A DNA stretch of 64,000 nucleotides from Bacillota bacterium (GTDB lineage Bacteria > Bacillota > Clostridia > DSM-8532). Both the position numbers and the translations under genes were made by a program. The DNA lies in the NCBI GenBank assembly GCA_023411795.1, contig JAEYOK010000002.1:1-64000 (forward strand). The letters run 5' to 3'. Under the pieces are notes generated by a model that saw only the letters and a list, made by a program, of their open reading frames with translations, made no database searches and was not told where the DNA came from. This document shows, piece after piece, positions 18,368 to 27,762 of this stretch (position 1 is the stretch's first letter; each line of letters starts with the position of its first letter).

Positions 18368-19717
18368 CTATCTGGGGGGAATTTGATAACCCTGTTCCTC
18401 ATATAACCGGTTACTAAATTTGGTGTATTCAGGCACCCAAGCCAGTTCCACAGTTCCGGTGGACCCGTTTCTGTGTTTTGCAATGATTACTTCAACAATG
18501 TTTCTTTTTTCACTTTCGTCATTGTAATAATCATCGCGGTACAAAAACATAACCATGTCAGCATCCTGCTCTATTGCTCCCGATTCGCGCAGATCACTCA
18601 GTATGGGGCGGTGGTCCGTTCTTTGTTCCGGGGCACGGCTTAACTGAGATAGGGCAATAATAGGCACATCTAGCTCCTTAGCCATAATTTTAAGAGAACG
18701 GGAAATTTCTGATATCTCCTGTTGCCTGTTATCACTTTTTTTCCTTCCCTCCATCAACTGGAGGTAGTCAATGATAACGAGGCCCAAACCCTTTTCCAGC
18801 TTTAGCTTTCTGAGTTTTGACATCATCTCCATGGTATTGGCAGCGGCATTGTCGTCTATATAAATAGGTGATTTAGCTAAAGGACCCAGTGAAAATCCAA
18901 TCTTCTTCCAGTCCTCTGAATCCAGCCTTCCTGTCCTCATTTTTTCAAGCTCAACCATTGACTCCAAAGACAAAATCCTGTTTACCAACTGAGTTCTGGA
19001 CATTTCAAGGCTGAATATGGCAACGGGAAAATTGCGAAGAGCTGCATTTACGGCGATATTAAGTACGAATGAGGTTTTACCCATGGCAGGACGCGCAGCA
19101 ACCAGAACAAGATCCGATTTTTGAAAGCCCGAAGTTTTCCTGTCCAAATCTATAAATCCACTGGGTACACCTGTTAAGTCGCCCTTGTTCATGCTGAGCT
19201 CTTCCAACTGTGTAAAGGTCTTATCCAGTAATGAGTTTATTGCTTCAAGACCGGTGCGGTTTAAACCCTGCGCCAGGTCGAAAATTCCTTTCTCAGCTTG
19301 ATTCAGGACTTCCAAACCTTCCATTGTCCCCTGATATCCCAAATCCACAATTTTGCTCGACTCATTGATAAGGCTTCGTAATAAAGCCTTATCTTCAACT
19401 ATTGAAGCATAATGGGACACGTTGGCTGTGGTTATAACAGAATTGGACAGGTGAGCAATATAATCCACATCTCCGACTTTTTCCAATGTCCCGCGTTTTG
19501 CAAGAACATCCGATACTGTCACTATATCAACAGGCAGGCTCTCTTCATAGAGAGACATTATTGCCTCATATATTTCCTTGTGTTTTTCCAGATAAAAAGC
19601 ATCGGCCCGAAGCCTTCCGCTAATCTCCGAAAGAGCGTTCCTATCAATTAAAAGCGCTCCTAAAATAGATTGCTCGGCCTCCACATGATGAGGAGGAATT
19701 CTTGATAATTCGTCCAT
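18368..19717 (-). CDS. dnaB: Replicative DNA helicase DnaB
   Basis: 449 residues, the usual length. The N-terminal helical domain begins RIPPHHVEAEQSILGALLID, and the RecA-type motor follows with Walker A ARPAMGKTSF (about residue 205), VIIDYLQLM as Walker B, and the SDLRESGAIEQDADMVMFL motif. The hexamer unwinds DNA at replication forks. The start at 19717 has GGGGGTTGAG upstream; the reading can be extended to 19747 without a ribosome site. It lies directly after rplI, as in many Firmicutes. No intein is present. Confidence 0.97.
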   Translation of the reverse strand: MDELSRIPPHHVEAEQSILGALLIDRNALSEISGRLRADAFYLEKHKEIYEAIMSLYEESLPVDIVTVSDVLAKRGTLEKVGDVDYIAHLSNSVITTANVSHYASIVEDKALLRSLINESSKIVDLGYQGTMEGLEVLNQAEKGIFDLAQGLNRTGLEAINSLLDKTFTQLEELSMNKGDLTGVPSGFIDLDRKTSGFQKSDLVLVAARPAMGKTSFVLNIAVNAALRNFPVAIFSLEMSRTQLVNRILSLESMVELEKMRTGRLDSEDWKKIGFSLGPLAKSPIYIDDNAAANTMEMMSKLRKLKLEKGLGLVIIDYLQLMEGRKKSDNRQQEISEISRSLKIMAKELDVPIIALSQLSRAPEQRTDHRPILSDLRESGAIEQDADMVMFLYRDDYYNDESEKRNIVEVIIAKHRNGSTGTVELAWVPEYTKFSNRLYEEQGYQIPPR

Positions 19718-19753
19718 CTCAACCCCCGGATAAATAGAGTACAGCATGCTGTA

Positions 19754-20209
19754 CTATGCCCCTTGGTTATCCTCAACCTTAATCTTTATTTTGGTTGAAA
19801 CTCCTGCATAAAGCTTAATCTCGGCCTCGGTTTCCCCTAACGATTTAATTGCCTCCGGAAGAACCAGCATTTTCTTATCTATTTCTATTTTATGTTGGGC
19901 CTTTAACTGATCAACTATATCCTTGCCTGTTATTGAGCCAAACAGCTTACCATTGGCTCCGGCTTTTGATTTTACGACAACTACAATACCGGACATTTTT
20001 GCTGCCAACGCCTTCGCGTCAGAAAGCTCGTTGTCCTTTTTGTGCTTTAAAGCTTCACTTTTTGCCTTAGCTTCATTGAGGGCTGCAGTCGTCGCCTCGG
20101 CAGCAAGACCTTTCGGAATCAGAAAATTCCTGGCATAACCGTCATTGACATCAATAACGCTGTCCTTCTTCCCGAGGGTTTTGATGTCCTGCATTAATAT
20201 TACTTTCAT
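19754..20209 (-). CDS. rplI: 50S ribosomal protein L9
   Basis: 151 residues. The N-terminal domain MKVILMQDIKTLGKK followed by DVNDGYARNFLIPKGLA is the L9 signature that binds 23S rRNA. The long connecting helix and C-terminal domain follow (IEIDKKMLVLPEAIKSLGE). The start at 20209 is fixed by GGAGG upstream and by homology. The 5' end of the gene lies 56 bp after the MazG-like gene and the 3' end is 37 bp before dnaB. L9 and DnaB are adjacent in many Firmicutes. Confidence 0.97.
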   Translation of the reverse strand: MKVILMQDIKTLGKKDSVIDVNDGYARNFLIPKGLAAEATTAALNEAKAKSEALKHKKDNELSDAKALAAKMSGIVVVVKSKAGANGKLFGSITGKDIVDQLKAQHKIEIDKKMLVLPEAIKSLGETEAEIKLYAGVSTKIKIKVEDNQGA

Positions 20210-20264
20210 TCGTGCAACCTCCATTTTATAAATTACGGCAAAATGTCGGCTGCCCGCTAAAAGC

Positions 20265-20603
20265 TTATGATGCGTCCCCCGTATGGGGTAAATTGCTTCT
20301 GATACGGGACAATGCAGACAAATCACCGAAATGTTTTTCTGTTTCATGCTCCTGCAAAAGGCCAAGACGAATCTTGGCGGAAATCTGCCTTTCCATAGTT
20401 GGGTAGTCTATCCCAAGCCTTCTTGAAAGTAGATAACTTATTATAATGGCGTCCGATAGAGTATCCAGCGCCACATCCCTTATATTCTCACAGGTTTCCG
20501 ATGCCATTTCATTGTATAGCTGGGAAACCGCAAGCAGCAGGTCGCTTTTAAGACTCTCAATAATCCTTATATTCTTAGTGATGTCCATTCCTCTGCTATT
20601 CAT
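20265..20603 (-). CDS. MazG-like family protein
   Basis: 112 residues, mostly helical. The segment LLLAVSQLYNEMASE with DALSDAIIISYLLSRRLGI-like acidic spacing (DTLSDAIII) resembles the clostridial MazG-like family, a small all-alpha relative of NTP pyrophosphohydrolases. The metal-binding acidic residues are only partly kept, so activity is uncertain. The start at 20603 has GGAAGTG upstream; the frame is open to 20651. It lies between rpsR and rplI, a position seen in other Clostridia, so it is probably in the ribosomal-protein transcript. Confidence 0.7.
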   Translation of the reverse strand: MNSRGMDITKNIRIIESLKSDLLLAVSQLYNEMASETCENIRDVALDTLSDAIIISYLLSRRLGIDYPTMERQISAKIRLGLLQEHETEKHFGDLSALSRIRSNLPHTGDAS

Positions 20604-20686
20604 TTTATCACTTCCGCCTCTTTTTGTCAGAACAATTATAGCATTATACAAGGCGGATAATCCAATTTCCCGGCATTGATTGAAAT

Positions 20687-20715
20687 ACAGCCTATAGATT
20701 TAATCTATAGGCTGT
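20687..20715 (-). terminator. Hairpin after rpsR
   Basis: ACAGCCTATAGAT (20687-20699) pairs perfectly with ATCTATAGGCTGT (20703-20715) around a 3-base loop, directly after the rpsR stop codon. The trailing T-tract on the minus strand is weak (TATTTC), so partial read-through to the MazG-like and rplI genes is possible. Confidence 0.6.
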
Positions 20716-20722
20716 TAGCTGT

Positions 20723-21022
20723 TTAATCAGTTGTATATGGTAATAAGGCAATATGTCTGGCTCTCTTGATTGCCATTGTCAGCTGGCGCTGATGCTTTGC
20801 ACAGCACCCTGAAATTCTTCTGGGAAGAATTTTTCCCTTCTCAGACAAGAACTTTCTGATTTTCATCAGGTCCTTATAATCAATATCTTGAACCTTATCG
20901 ACACAGAACTGGCATATTTTACGTTTAGCCCTTCTCATGCCGCCTCGGCCACCCATTTTACCTTCGCCGCTGCTGCTGCTGTTTCCCCTTCTCGGGCCTC
21001 TATCTTTTTTCATATCAGACAT
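20723..21022 (-). CDS. rpsR: 30S ribosomal protein S18
   Basis: 99 residues, longer than the typical ~75 because of a Ser/Gly/Arg-rich N-terminal extension (residues 1-33). The core is ordinary S18: AKRKICQFCVDKVQDIDYKD, then FLSEKGKILPRRISGCCAKH, then KRARHIALLPY. The Cys pairs (CQFC, CC) indicate the zinc-binding C+ form. S18 pairs with S6 on the small subunit. The start at 21022 has GGAGG 11 bases upstream. Unusually, the normal upstream partners rpsF and ssb are not here; the next gene upstream is a signalling protein. Confidence 0.95.
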   Translation of the reverse strand: MSDMKKDRGPRRGNSSSSGEGKMGGRGGMRRAKRKICQFCVDKVQDIDYKDLMKIRKFLSEKGKILPRRISGCCAKHQRQLTMAIKRARHIALLPYTTD

Positions 21023-21151
21023 TTCGAAGAATGCCTCCTTCCAAGACTTGTTTCATAATTTAGGGCATACACGCTTTTTTATTTCTATCTATCTTTCTAT
21101 CCGTCACGCTATTATTAGCCCAATTAATATATCACAAACCAATTGACTATG

Positions 21152-24100
21152 TCAATCATTCTGCAAGCTTTGGGATTTAAGCAAATCAAGAGCCGTCTCA
21201 TGAGGCAGGGGCTTACTGAAGAAATAGCCCTGTATACGCTCACAACGTTTTTTAGCCAAATAATTAAATTGATCCACAGTTTCGACTCCCTCGGCTACAA
21301 TACTCAGTCCCAATTTGCGCCCTATCTCTACTATAGAACCTATGAGTAAGTTCTTCTCGCTCATAACACCGATATTATCAATAAAGCACTTATCAATTTT
21401 CAGTGTGCTTATAGGAATCTTGGTTAAGTAATTTAACGATGAATACCCCGTTCCAAAGTCATCCAAGGCAATACTTATTCCCATCATTTTAATACAATTA
21501 ATATTATTTATCACAGAATCCATTGATTCCATCATAACCGATTCGGTTATTTCAAGTTCGAGGTATTCAGGAGATAAATCGTATTTCTTCAATAAAACAA
21601 ATACCTTATCTGAAAAAGTATCCTGAACTAACTGTATGGCCGATATGTTAACCGAGATAATCATCTCAGGGTATCCGTTCTGGTGAACCATTTTTATAAA
21701 TTTAATAGATTCCTCGAGTATCCAGTCTCCCAATGGAATTATTAGGCCCGACTCCTCTGCAATCGGAATAAATTTAGTAGGAGATACTATACCCAATGTC
21801 TCACTATTCCATCTGACTAGTGCCTCAAATCCCATAATATTCTTATCATCTGTCCGATACTGAGGCTGATAATGCAAAACAAACTCCTTATTCTCCAAGG
21901 CAAGTTTTAAGCTGTTTCGCAGATTAAGCCGTTCGAAAATAGTATCGTTCATATCCTTATCATAGAACTCATATCTGCTTCGCTTCTCAGTGGCCTTATA
22001 TTTGGCAGCATCAGCATTTTTCAATAATTCCTCAAAATTATCCGCATGCTTTTGATAGATTGCAATACCAGCGTTCACAGTAATACTCATCATATAATCA
22101 TCAACATGAACCATATCTTCAAGATAATCAATGATAACCTCAACCATTTCAGTAAGGTAATTCTCACTCATGTAGTCCCAGAATAAAAGCGCAAAGTCGT
22201 CTCCGGCTATTCTCGACAGATACATATTTTCATATGTTTTCTCAATTAATCGCTTTGATACCTCATTTAAAAGTTTATCGCCAATTTCATGGCCATAGGA
22301 GTCATTTACCATCTTGAAATTATCTATATCAAAAATAATCAATGCTATATCATTAGCGCGACCTTTCAAAGTAGTATTGAAATACTCGGACAACTGACTA
22401 CGGTTGGGTAAACCTGTAAGGATATCATAATATGCAAGTCTGTGTATCTTTTCCTCCGATTCCTTTTTAGTTGTGACATCAGTATTGGCACCGGCCATTT
22501 TAACAGGTTTCCCGTCGCTGTCGAATAAGGCCTTACCTACGGCATGGATCCACTTTACTTTTGCATTGGGTGTTTTTATACGATATTCACATTCGTAATA
22601 AGGTGTTTTTCTATTTATATGATTATCAATAGCATTCTTTGAAATTTCTCTATCCTCTTCTATGATAGCATGATAAGTGTATTCCTTTTCCCTACCGTCT
22701 ATTTTAGCCTTTTCTATTTCAAAAATATCATACCACTTGTCAGAATAAAAATAGGTATCGGTTATCATATCCCAATCCCAAATTCCGATATTGGAGGCCT
22801 GAACTATAAGATCATGCCTCTCGTCTTTTTCCTGAAGAAGAATTTTTTGCTGTATAAGCTCATCCAGTTGATCCTTGAGCTCCTCTTCCGATGCGGCTAA
22901 TTCTTCATATACGGCAGATAATTCATCATGCTTTTCAATTAATTGCATTTCAGACTTTACCCTATCCGTAATACAAACTCCCATAAGCTCGTATACAGGA
23001 TTTGGTCCGTCTTTATCATGTATATTTATGTTGAATAATATATGCTCTGTTTGTCCTGTGCCGGTTCTCAAGGAAAGCTCGAAATTTTTGTCCCCGGAAC
23101 CATCAATACTTCTTAGCAATACTTTCTTGAGCTTTATCTGTTCTTTAGAAGACAGGAAATCATAAATACGAAGAGTTTTTGTTACCTGTTCCTGTGTATA
23201 CCCCAACTTTTCTTCAGCATTTTTATTAAACTCGAGAATAACACCGTCATCCATAAATGAGATGATAATAATATTTGCCGTTTCAACAGCTTTCTTGAGT
23301 GATTCCTCCTCTTTCTTGAACTTTCTGTTCATGTTTATAAAATAGAGACTAATAATCATTAATGTTAAGCCGAAAATAAAAACAAGAGCCGAAATAAACG
23401 TCAGAATCGGATTTGCATTACTAATGGTATCAGTCAGCGGAACAGTGGCTGCAAAACTCCATGGCACATTCTCAATTTTTGCAAACCCCATAATCTTTCT
23501 TTGGCCGTTAAAATAATATGGACCTGCTCCGGTTTCGCCCTTTATCATTCTTTTTTCGAGTTCAATAAGCTGCCTATAATTAGGATCATCAGAGTCGTCA
23601 GATATAGTATTCATTCTTTCTCTTACTATATCTCTATCTTTATGAGCTATTGTCATACCATTCTCATCAATAATGTAACCATACCCTTCAGTGCTGAATG
23701 AAATATCCTCAATCAATAAGCAAAACACCTCGGGAGAAACAAGAGAACACACAGCTCCTATTACTGAATCACCTCTGTAAACCGGAACCGCAAGAGTAAT
23801 TGTAAAAAAACCTTCATAAACAGGGAGGTCAGAGATTGAGACTACTCTTTGACCATCCATAACCTTATTATAGAATTCTTCGCTTTTGACATCGTATACC
23901 GAGCCGAAAACATCGTATAACTTTCCATCCTTTGTTATATACGCAAACTCATTTTGGGTTGACTTATCAATACCTTTTAGAAATACAAGCTTTTCACTGA
24001 TTGATAGGTTTGTATCGTTAATTATATCTACACGGGAAAGAATTTCAAGCTTATCAAGACTCCACTCAATGTTATGTTCGATACTTTTGGAACCTTGTAT

Positions 24101-24244
24101 AGCTATTTCCTTTAATGAACGCTCAATCATCTTGTTAAGATAATTATATGAATAAAAAATAGTTACAGCACCGAAAAACAATGCTAATACTGCAGCTAAT
24201 CCAAACCTCTTAATGTGTACAAAGTACTTATTAACTACCTTCAT
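21152..24244 (-). CDS. Membrane sensor: dCache-PAS-PAS-GGDEF-EAL, probable c-di-GMP phosphodiesterase
   Basis: 1030 residues. TM helices at about 12-30 and 280-305 bracket an extracytoplasmic double-Cache sensor. Two PAS regions (about 320-430 and 480-590) and a coiled coil follow, then GGDEF (about 600-765) and EAL (about 775-1025). The GGDEF signature is degenerate (RIAGDDFALLF), so cyclase activity is doubtful. The EAL domain keeps its catalytic set: FEALVRW, ISVNIS, LEITES, DDFGTGYSS, LKIDKCF, VAEGVET and the Gln in IQGYFFSKPL. It is probably a ligand-controlled c-di-GMP phosphodiesterase. The start at 24244 has GGAGGG upstream. It separates rpsR from whatever precedes it in relatives. 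Confidence 0.9.
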   Translation of the reverse strand: MKVVNKYFVHIKRFGLAAVLALFFGAVTIFYSYNYLNKMIERSLKEIAIQGSKSIEHNIEWSLDKLEILSRVDIINDTNLSISEKLVFLKGIDKSTQNEFAYITKDGKLYDVFGSVYDVKSEEFYNKVMDGQRVVSISDLPVYEGFFTITLAVPVYRGDSVIGAVCSLVSPEVFCLLIEDISFSTEGYGYIIDENGMTIAHKDRDIVRERMNTISDDSDDPNYRQLIELEKRMIKGETGAGPYYFNGQRKIMGFAKIENVPWSFAATVPLTDTISNANPILTFISALVFIFGLTLMIISLYFINMNRKFKKEEESLKKAVETANIIIISFMDDGVILEFNKNAEEKLGYTQEQVTKTLRIYDFLSSKEQIKLKKVLLRSIDGSGDKNFELSLRTGTGQTEHILFNINIHDKDGPNPVYELMGVCITDRVKSEMQLIEKHDELSAVYEELAASEEELKDQLDELIQQKILLQEKDERHDLIVQASNIGIWDWDMITDTYFYSDKWYDIFEIEKAKIDGREKEYTYHAIIEEDREISKNAIDNHINRKTPYYECEYRIKTPNAKVKWIHAVGKALFDSDGKPVKMAGANTDVTTKKESEEKIHRLAYYDILTGLPNRSQLSEYFNTTLKGRANDIALIIFDIDNFKMVNDSYGHEIGDKLLNEVSKRLIEKTYENMYLSRIAGDDFALLFWDYMSENYLTEMVEVIIDYLEDMVHVDDYMMSITVNAGIAIYQKHADNFEELLKNADAAKYKATEKRSRYEFYDKDMNDTIFERLNLRNSLKLALENKEFVLHYQPQYRTDDKNIMGFEALVRWNSETLGIVSPTKFIPIAEESGLIIPLGDWILEESIKFIKMVHQNGYPEMIISVNISAIQLVQDTFSDKVFVLLKKYDLSPEYLELEITESVMMESMDSVINNINCIKMMGISIALDDFGTGYSSLNYLTKIPISTLKIDKCFIDNIGVMSEKNLLIGSIVEIGRKLGLSIVAEGVETVDQFNYLAKKRCERIQGYFFSKPLPHETALDLLKSQSLQND

Positions 24245-24324
24245 GCTGCCCTCCGAAGAAAATTAAGTGTTGTCGATTAGAGTAATCGTTTATTTTTACC
24301 CAAAAGTTGCTTGTTGAAACAAGA

Positions 24325-24356
24325 AAGGATATGAAGTTTAATAACTTCATATCCTT
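24325..24356 (-). terminator. Hairpin after the DUF4349 gene
   Basis: AAGGATATGAAGTT (24325-24338) and AACTTCATATCCTT (24343-24356) form a perfect 14-bp stem with a 4-base loop. The minus-strand tail is T-rich but interrupted. Confidence 0.6.
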
Positions 24357-24389
24357 ATTCCCTTATTCCCTTACATCGGGTGAATTAGT

Positions 24390-25403
24390 TTATTCCTTTT
24401 TTTCTATGTTATTTGCCTCGGCTTTTTGGGTGGCTTCTTTCTTAGCCCGTCGTTTACCTGCCCTTAATATGCTAATTAAAGCAACCACAAAAATAAGGAA
24501 GAAAATAATTGATATCCATGAACCGGCTAACCAAACTATGAAATCTTCAACACCTTCTTTAAAATCTTCCAGAGAATTTCTAAATGATCCTGATACTCTA
24601 TCACCAAGAGTTCTTGGGGTTGGCTTAGTTTCAGTCTCATCATCAACCTCCTGAATAAAGATTGTAATCCTGCTGAAAGAAACTAAACGGTCATAATTTC
24701 TGATAGTATTTTCATGTCTTTCTATCTCGTAACGAACCTCGGCAATTCTGCTTTCAAGAGTAATTACATCCTCAAGATTTGTTGATTTGGATAATATTTC
24801 GAGAAGAGTTTCTTCCTGTACCTTTAATGTCTTTATTCTAGTCTGGGTATCATAGTATGTATCTGTGATATCAGTGCCCTTGGAATTTGATTCCAGTACC
24901 GTTCCTATAGTCCCCATGTTTTTCAGTGCCAAATCAAAGGTTTCCACGGGAACTCTTATAATATAACTAGCTGTCCTTAATCGGTAGGAATTCTTGCTCT
25001 TACCTGTTACATTTCTTACCTCTGTAAAGCCCCCAAAGTCATTAACAAGCTTATCAAGTGCTGCTATTGAATCGTCGAATTCCTGAGTTTCAAGAGTGAC
25101 ATCCCCATCCATAATCATCTTGCGTTGGCTCATAACGTTATTTGATGAAGTAGTACTTTGAGAGGTGATTTCACTTTCTCCTCCAAACCCGGATATATCT
25201 TCTTTTGCCTCAGTAGATGGATACGGCATAGGTGCTTCTTCAGGAATATCATAATTTTGCGAAGCCCCCGGATATGTCATATCTGCAGCATTCTTTTGAC
25301 CGGACGCACAGGATGTAAATATAAAGGCGAGAACAAGCAGTAATGATATCACTATAAAGGTCCTCTTAACGTAAAATTGTCTACCGGAATTTATCGTAGT
25401 CAT
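24390..25403 (-). CDS. DUF4349 lipoprotein
   Basis: 337 residues. The N-terminus has a lipoprotein signal (TFIVISLLLVLAFIFTSCAS, Cys at about residue 33). Residues 95-290 are a DUF4349 domain (MIMDGDVTLETQEFDDSIAALDK, coiled-coil-like ESRIAEVRYEIERHENTI). A TM helix follows at about 295-318, then a basic tail. Proteins of this type sit in the membrane facing outwards; their function is unknown. The start at 25403 follows GTGAGGTG. It is monocistronic, ending in a perfect hairpin. Confidence 0.85.
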   Translation of the reverse strand: MTTINSGRQFYVKRTFIVISLLLVLAFIFTSCASGQKNAADMTYPGASQNYDIPEEAPMPYPSTEAKEDISGFGGESEITSQSTTSSNNVMSQRKMIMDGDVTLETQEFDDSIAALDKLVNDFGGFTEVRNVTGKSKNSYRLRTASYIIRVPVETFDLALKNMGTIGTVLESNSKGTDITDTYYDTQTRIKTLKVQEETLLEILSKSTNLEDVITLESRIAEVRYEIERHENTIRNYDRLVSFSRITIFIQEVDDETETKPTPRTLGDRVSGSFRNSLEDFKEGVEDFIVWLAGSWISIIFFLIFVVALISILRAGKRRAKKEATQKAEANNIEKKE

Positions 25404-25507
25404 ATTGAACACCTCACTCTTTTTTTATACTATATATGACGTATAAGAAATAAATTGGTTCAGTTTGCTTTGACAACCTCAGGATGAAGGGTGCAAAACG
25501 GTTTGTT

Positions 25508-26392
25508 TCACATTTCATAATATTCCAGGTTGTCAATTAATTCTTTGGCTGCAATGGATAAAGGCACATCCTTTAACCAGGCAGCGCCTATGCTCCTTGG
25601 AGGAATCTTTTCTATTGGTTTGATCTCATACAAGCTGCCTTTATCAAGTTCATCTTCAATGAAATTTTTTATTACACAGGCAATTCCAAAGCCATATTTT
25701 GCGAAATTTATTAATAGATCGATGTTACCCAGCTCAAAATCAGGTGTAATTGATATAGAGTTCGCTTCAAAGTACCTGTCAATATGCAGCCGTGAATTGC
25801 TGCTTTTTTCAAGCAGGAGCATAGGTCTTTTAACTATTTCGCTCAATGGCTGTACTTTAAAGCTGAGCTTCCTATACTTTTGGCCGGTAACAAAACAGTC
25901 TTGTATCTCCATAATACTCTTAAAGTTTAGCTGATCATCAAAATATGGCATATTAATTATTCCAAAGTCAATCTTACCAGCCTTTAAATAGCTTATAATC
26001 TCAGGAGTCGTCGGACATATTACATGGATTTTAATAGAAGGGTGGAGTGTGCTAAAGAGCTTTAAATGAGGTATCAGATAATGCTTACATATAGTATCGC
26101 TGACACCTATACGTATCTCACCACTAATCAGATTTTTCAAATCGTCTATTTTTTTCTCGGCTGTAGAAATAAAATTGAAAGCCTGCTCAACATATTGATA
26201 TAAAATCTCACCCTCCTGTGTTAGCTTCACACCTTTAGGTGTTCTTGTGAACAATATGCATTTCATTTCATTTTCTAGCTGTTTAATTGCTCTACTTACA
26301 GCCGGCTGAGTTACAAACATGTGCTCTGAAGCTTTTGAAATGCTACTATACTTAGCTACATAGTAGAATGATTTATATAATTCTAAGTTCAT
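25508..26392 (-). CDS. LysR-family transcriptional regulator
   Basis: 294 residues. The N-terminal winged HTH (residues 1-60, SISKASEHMFVTQPAVSRAIKQLE) and the C-terminal periplasmic-binding-like effector domain (from about residue 90, GEIRIGVSDTICKHYLIPHL) are typical LTTR. It is divergent from gapdh with a 103-bp gap containing a palindrome next to its own start, so it probably controls itself and perhaps gapdh. This is unlike the CggR-gap arrangement of Bacilli. The effector is unknown. The start at 26392 has AAAGGTGGG upstream. Confidence 0.9.
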   Translation of the reverse strand: MNLELYKSFYYVAKYSSISKASEHMFVTQPAVSRAIKQLENEMKCILFTRTPKGVKLTQEGEILYQYVEQAFNFISTAEKKIDDLKNLISGEIRIGVSDTICKHYLIPHLKLFSTLHPSIKIHVICPTTPEIISYLKAGKIDFGIINMPYFDDQLNFKSIMEIQDCFVTGQKYRKLSFKVQPLSEIVKRPMLLLEKSSNSRLHIDRYFEANSISITPDFELGNIDLLINFAKYGFGIACVIKNFIEDELDKGSLYEIKPIEKIPPRSIGAAWLKDVPLSIAAKELIDNLEYYEM

Positions 26393-26423
26393 AGATATAA
26401 CCCACCTTTATATCTGATATAAT
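26393..26423. promoter_or_regulatory. Palindrome in the lysR-gapdh intergenic region, with -10 for gapdh
   Basis: AGATATAA (26393-26400), seven bases, TTATATCT (26408-26415) is a perfect dyad with spacing suited to a LysR dimer. A TATAAT (26418-26423) in the gapdh direction begins three bases after it, and the lysR start codon abuts its left edge. Confidence 0.5.
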
Positions 26424-26495
26424 TAATATGCATTTTATTTATACTACTCTTTGAATTATAATCAAATTGTAAATAAATTCAAGGAGGAAATTTAT

Positions 26496-27518
26496 ATGAG
26501 TACAAAGATCGGAATTAATGGATTTGGTAGAATTGGTCGTAATGCTTTTAAGGTAATTCTGGAGAAATACCTAGACGAACTAGATATTGTAGCTATTAAT
26601 GATTTAACTGATGCGGCGACACTTGCACATCTTCTGAAATATGATTCCATATATGGCAAATTTAACGGAACTGTGGAGGCAAAAGAAAACTCTTTAATAG
26701 TTAATGGCAAGGAAATAAAGATATTGGCTGAGAGAGACCCGGGAAACATTAACTGGCGAGAGATGGGTGTAGAAATTGTTCTTGAATCAACCGGCTTATT
26801 CACAAAGCGAGATAAAGCAGAGCTGCATATTACAAAAGGAGGAGCCAAGAAAGTGCTTATATCTGCTCCTGCGACAGATGAGGATATAACAATAGTTCTT
26901 GGAGTAAATGATGATAAATATGATCCCAATGAGCATCATATTATATCAAACGCCTCCTGCACCACTAACTGCCTGGCTCCTTTAGCTAAAGTGCTAAATG
27001 ATAACTTTGTTATACAGAAAGGCTTGATGACCACTGTACACTCATACACTAATGATCAGAGAATTCTGGACTTACCGCACAAAGATTTGCGAAGAGCCAG
27101 AGCTGCGGCAGAATCTATAATACCTACAAAAACAGGAGCAGCAAAAGCAATGGCACTGGTCATTCCTGAGCTGACAAACAAGTTGAATGGATTTTCGTTC
27201 AGAGTACCAACCTCAATAGTCTCGGTTGTTGACCTTGTTGTTGATACAGAAAAGAATGTCACAAAAGATGAGGTAAATGCCGTATTAAAAGCTGCTGCAA
27301 ACGGACAAATGAAAGGTATAATGGACTACTCCGAAGAGCCTCTGGTCTCTGCCGATTACAAAGGCAATCCTGCTTCATCAACTATTGATGCACTGTCTAC
27401 AATGGTAATCGGTGACAACATGATAAAAGTGGTTTCATGGTATGACAACGAGTGGGGCTATTCAAACAGATATGCTGATTTAGCTGCTTTTGTAGCCAGA
27501 AAACTTGGTAAAAACTAA
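26496..27518 (+). CDS. gap: Glyceraldehyde-3-phosphate dehydrogenase, type I
   Basis: 340 residues. NAD-binding GINGFGRIGRNAFK at the N-terminus; the catalytic segment ISNASCTTNCLAPLAKVL with Cys at about residue 155; and WYDNEWGYSNRYADL near the C-terminus. It oxidises glyceraldehyde-3-phosphate to 1,3-bisphosphoglycerate in glycolysis. The start at 26496 has AAGGAGG eight bases upstream. It is not followed by pgk; a strong terminator follows, and then the tRNA half that marks the island's left edge. Confidence 0.97.
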   Translation: MSTKIGINGFGRIGRNAFKVILEKYLDELDIVAINDLTDAATLAHLLKYDSIYGKFNGTVEAKENSLIVNGKEIKILAERDPGNINWREMGVEIVLESTGLFTKRDKAELHITKGGAKKVLISAPATDEDITIVLGVNDDKYDPNEHHIISNASCTTNCLAPLAKVLNDNFVIQKGLMTTVHSYTNDQRILDLPHKDLRRARAAAESIIPTKTGAAKAMALVIPELTNKLNGFSFRVPTSIVSVVDLVVDTEKNVTKDEVNAVLKAAANGQMKGIMDYSEEPLVSADYKGNPASSTIDALSTMVIGDNMIKVVSWYDNEWGYSNRYADLAAFVARKLGKN

Positions 27519-27561
27519 AACTTAATATTATACGACTAAACTATATAGCCACAAAAAAATC

Positions 27562-27600
27562 AGAGCCTATAAGCTTTTATACTTATAGGCTCTAATTTTG
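27562..27600. terminator. Terminator after gapdh, perhaps also the original tRNA-Arg terminator
   Basis: AGAGCCTATAAG (27562-27573) pairs with CTTATAGGCTCT (27582-27593). Trailing T residues follow on the plus strand and an A/T run on the other. Before the island inserted, it would have lain just 3' of the tRNA-Arg gene on the minus strand. Confidence 0.7.
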
Positions 27601-27604
27601 TGAT

Positions 27605-27650
27605 TTGGCGCGCCCAGCAGAGATCGAATCCACAACCTTCTGGTCCGTAG
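27605..27650 (-). repeat. Island attachment site attL: displaced 3' half of tRNA-Arg
   Basis: 46 bp identical to 50197-50242 inside the intact tRNA-Arg gene, from TTGGCGCGCCCAGCAG to TGGTCCGTAG. It covers the acceptor 3' strand, T arm and part of the anticodon arm, and stops in the anticodon loop. The two copies diverge immediately on both sides. Confidence 0.93.
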
Positions 27651-27762
27651 GAAGAATTTAATCCTTCGGTAACTTTTCGTATTCTTCTATAACCTTTACT
27701 GGGATTAATTTTTAGCTATTTAACATATTTTAACATCTTGTATTTTTCGGTAGTTTTTTGCC

